Source of the DNA: DATAZK01 sp963731205
GTDB lineage: Bacteria > Actinomycetota > Actinomycetes > Frankiales > Frankiaceae
DNA length: 64,000 nucleotides
NCBI GenBank assembly: GCA_963731205.1
Contig: CAVSUJ010000002.1
Span: 496,001-560,000, forward strand
Direction of reading: 5' to 3'
Shown: one piece after another, positions 62,266 to 64,000 of the stretch
Layout: each line of letters begins with the position of its first letter
How positions within the stretch are numbered: position 1 is the stretch's first letter
Made by a program: the position numbers and the translations under genes
The notes under the pieces: model-generated
What the model saw: the letters and a program-made list of their open reading frames with translations, nothing else
Told to the model about the DNA's origin: nothing
Database searches by the model: none

Positions 62266-63705
62266 TCATGCCCGGAGCTTCTCCACCGCCGCCTCGACGC
62301 TAGTCCCCGCGAAGAAGGACGGATTCATGGAGGTCCACAAATCGACCGGATTGCGGAAGACGAAGTGCGCGAAGTCGTCCTCGGTGATCTGGCCGTGCTC
62401 GACGAGTTCGTACGCCTCGGGCAGCACCTCGCGCATGTCCCGCACGTCCCAATGGCCGACGTCGGAGGCGAAGATTGCCGGCAGCGTGACCCCTCCCGGA
62501 TTGAGGCTCTTCGAGAACGCGAGGACGTTCATGGAGTCGTCGGCCTCGCAGCCGAAGAAGTAGCGCTCGCTGAAGACGTCGATGATCTCCTGCTTGCTCG
62601 CGAACCCCGACTCCCCGAACATGTCGATGTCGCCCGCCAGCTCATCGGGATCCGACAGCATCGCGAGGTCGCCGAAGAGTTGGTCGCGGCGCTCGGCCGA
62701 CTTTCCCCTGGCGTGACGGGCGAACAGCTCGTCGAGCAACGCCTTGTCGAGCTTGGCCGGATCGTTGTGCTGGATCGCCGCGAGGTTGCGCTTTTCCCAG
62801 TGGCCGAGCAGGTTTCCGAGTAGTTCGGTGGCCCAGGCGACGCCGCCCTCCTGGAAGGCGAACGTGAGATCGGGGAAGCGTTGGGGGACGCCGCCGAAGA
62901 TGAGCGAACGGGCGATCGCCTCGTCGGCCGTGGCGAAGTTGCCGACCTGGTTGTAGGAGTTGTTGGTCGTCGACATGCGACTGCCCCAGCCCTGCGCTCC
63001 GGCATGGAAGGTGGGCGAGACGCCGAGTTCGACGCAGCGGCGCCAGACCGGGTCGTAGTCGTAGATCGAGTCGTGCGCGAGGGTGTCGACCCACTTGGCC
63101 CCGCCCGGCGTTTGCGGGCCGCCGAGCGGACGGGGCACGGCGCCGCTCATCATGACCGCCTTCAGCCCGAGCTCGCCGACCGCGTAATCGAGCTCGGCGA
63201 TGGCTTCGTCGGGGGTGAAGGTGGGGATGGCGGCGACCGGCTCGAGGCGATCCCGATAGCCCGCGTACGCCTCGGCGTAGTAGCGGTTCAATCCGCGGGC
63301 CAGAGCGCGCCGGAGCTCATCGTTCGGCAGCGCCGTGACCGTCAGGCCATAGGTCGGATACAGCACCGCGAAGTCGATGCCGAACTCGTCGAGCCGCTGA
63401 TACATGAGGTCGGGAAGCATGCCTGTGGCGCGGTCCAGCGTGTTCTCGGTCGGGATGCCCCAGACCGCGGTACTGAAGATGCCGTTGCGCCGGCGCTCCG
63501 CCGGATCAGGAAACGCGACCCGGCCGGCAGCCGAGTGGGTGATCCGATCGAACTGCGCCGCCATGTCCTTGCCGAAGTCCTCGGCGATGAAATCGCGCAC
63601 GACCGGGATGTATTCGATCAGGTGCCCGTCGCTGTCGATGACGGGGTGGTCGATCTTCGAGCGGATCTGCTGAACCTCGTCACTCGGCACGTAGTTCATG
63701 TGCAT
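62266..63705 (-). CDS. Amidohydrolase family 2 (ACMSD-like) protein
   Basis: The 479-residue protein has the TIM-barrel pattern of amidohydrolase_2: VIDSDGHLIEY (with Asp and His in place of the usual HxH), PTFHAGAQGWG, LTFAFQEGGVAWA, and a late FASDVGHWD with the catalytic Asp. Members decarboxylate or hydrolyse ring-cleavage products. ATG 63705 has no clear ribosome site, and ATG 63699 is an alternative. It is the first gene of the minus-strand operon ending with DUF1214. Confidence 0.83.
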   Translation of the reverse strand: MHMNYVPSDEVQQIRSKIDHPVIDSDGHLIEYIPVVRDFIAEDFGKDMAAQFDRITHSAAGRVAFPDPAERRRNGIFSTAVWGIPTENTLDRATGMLPDLMYQRLDEFGIDFAVLYPTYGLTVTALPNDELRRALARGLNRYYAEAYAGYRDRLEPVAAIPTFTPDEAIAELDYAVGELGLKAVMMSGAVPRPLGGPQTPGGAKWVDTLAHDSIYDYDPVWRRCVELGVSPTFHAGAQGWGSRMSTTNNSYNQVGNFATADEAIARSLIFGGVPQRFPDLTFAFQEGGVAWATELLGNLLGHWEKRNLAAIQHNDPAKLDKALLDELFARHARGKSAERRDQLFGDLAMLSDPDELAGDIDMFGESGFASKQEIIDVFSERYFFGCEADDSMNVLAFSKSLNPGGVTLPAIFASDVGHWDVRDMREVLPEAYELVEHGQITEDDFAHFVFRNPVDLWTSMNPSFFAGTSVEAAVEKLRA

Positions 63706-63757
63706 GGGATATCAGACGAAGGATCCCGCCCGTGACGGTGGTGCGGCTACGTCACGC

Positions 63758-64000
63758 TCAGCTGGTGGCGTCCAGCGCGCCGGCGGGAGCCTTGATGCTC
63801 TGACGCTTGCCGTAGTCGGTGAAGGTCAGGGCACCGGCACCGTCCGTGCTCTTCGCCGAGCTCACGATCTTCAACGGAAGTGGCTTGCCGGTGGCGGCGA
63901 CGAACAACTGCGAGCCGTCGTTCTCACTCACGATGACAACCTTCTGGCTGCCGAGCTTGCCGGTGTCGACCTTGTCGTTGATTTTGGCGCCGTTGCTGGG
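63758..64000 (-). CDS. C-terminal end of an unidentified protein, likely lipoprotein (partial)
   Basis: The frame is open to the right edge and ends in TGA 63758-63760, leaving 80 residues. They are rich in beta-strand-type segments (KVVIVSENDGSQLFVAAT, LPLKIVSSAKSTDGAGAL, FTDYGKRQSIKAP), a pattern usual in actinobacterial LppX/LprG-like or other exported lipoproteins. The N-terminus is outside the window, so location and function are not established. It lies 52 bp upstream of the amidohydrolase operon on the same strand. Confidence 0.6.
   Translation of the reverse strand, partial: PSNGAKINDKVDTGKLGSQKVVIVSENDGSQLFVAATGKPLPLKIVSSAKSTDGAGALTFTDYGKRQSIKAPAGALDATS

Overview
The window is about 64 kb of high-GC DNA from the chromosome of an actinomycete. 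The supporting signs are strong G/C bias at codon third positions, many GTG starts, short intergenic gaps, ATGA stop/start overlaps, several starts that look leaderless (TANNNT, 6-7 nt, GTG), a mycofactocin-type SDR, PPK2, CU044_5270/ECF-sigma and DrrAB genes. I cannot name the genus from sequence alone. I saw no tRNA, rRNA, transposase, phage gene or CRISPR array.

Layout. (1) 1-10.6 kb is a catabolic region. It holds a D-aminoacylase-type amidohydrolase and a Rieske oxygenase on +, then on - a CYP125/124-like P450 behind a KstR-like site, and a run of CoA-thioester and uncharacterised genes (CaiB, MBL hydrolase, enoyl-CoA hydratase, EthD-like protein, a frameshifted lipocalin-like gene, an SDR). 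(2) 10.7-24.3 kb is mixed housekeeping and lipid functions: an epimerase, an EAL-GAF-GAF c-di-GMP protein, NDH-2, PPK2, two PAP2 phosphatases (one fused to a DAG-kinase domain), a desaturase, an aldo-keto reductase, a lipoprotein sulfatase and an internally deleted SRPBCC remnant. (3) 24.3-31.7 kb has an aldehyde dehydrogenase, a redoxin gene whose frame crosses a UGA at the redox cysteine position (a probable selenoprotein), an SDR, a retropepsin-like lipoprotein, a Kv-type channel, class I aldolase and an alcohol dehydrogenase. (4) 31.7-38 kb has a TetR gene divergent from a DrrAB exporter and a SIP-type flavin reductase, then an acyl-CoA synthetase and a flavin monooxygenase. (5) 38-41.3 kb is a compact operon: an acyl-CoA-dehydrogenase-like oxidoreductase, a cytosolic PhnD/SsuA-like binding protein and a TusA-like/ferritin-like fusion. 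It is preceded by a leader that can fold into a riboswitch-like pseudoknot. (6) 41.4-51.9 kb has a patatin, a mycofactocin-type SDR, two paralogous lipoprotein solute-binding proteins, TetR with its operator, a secreted lipase, TerC and a quinone oxidoreductase. (7) 52-57.4 kb has ECF sigma/CU044_5270, a Baeyer-Villiger monooxygenase, a P450, and ArsR/SRPBCC. (8) 57.4-64 kb is an operon of two amidohydrolases, a LeuCD-type hydro-lyase and a DUF1214 protein, then a lipoprotein cut by the window edge.

How the parts fit. Regions 1, 7 and 8 together look like accessory catabolism of sterol-, terpenoid- or alicyclic-type substrates: P450s, BVMO, Rieske oxygenase, SDRs, CoA transferase, enoyl-CoA hydratase and hydrolases. 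The actual substrates are not determined. The two strongest new leads are the UGA-containing redoxin at 25939-27069 with a SECIS-like hairpin, and the operon at 37940-41071 with its pseudoknotted leader at 41203-41276.
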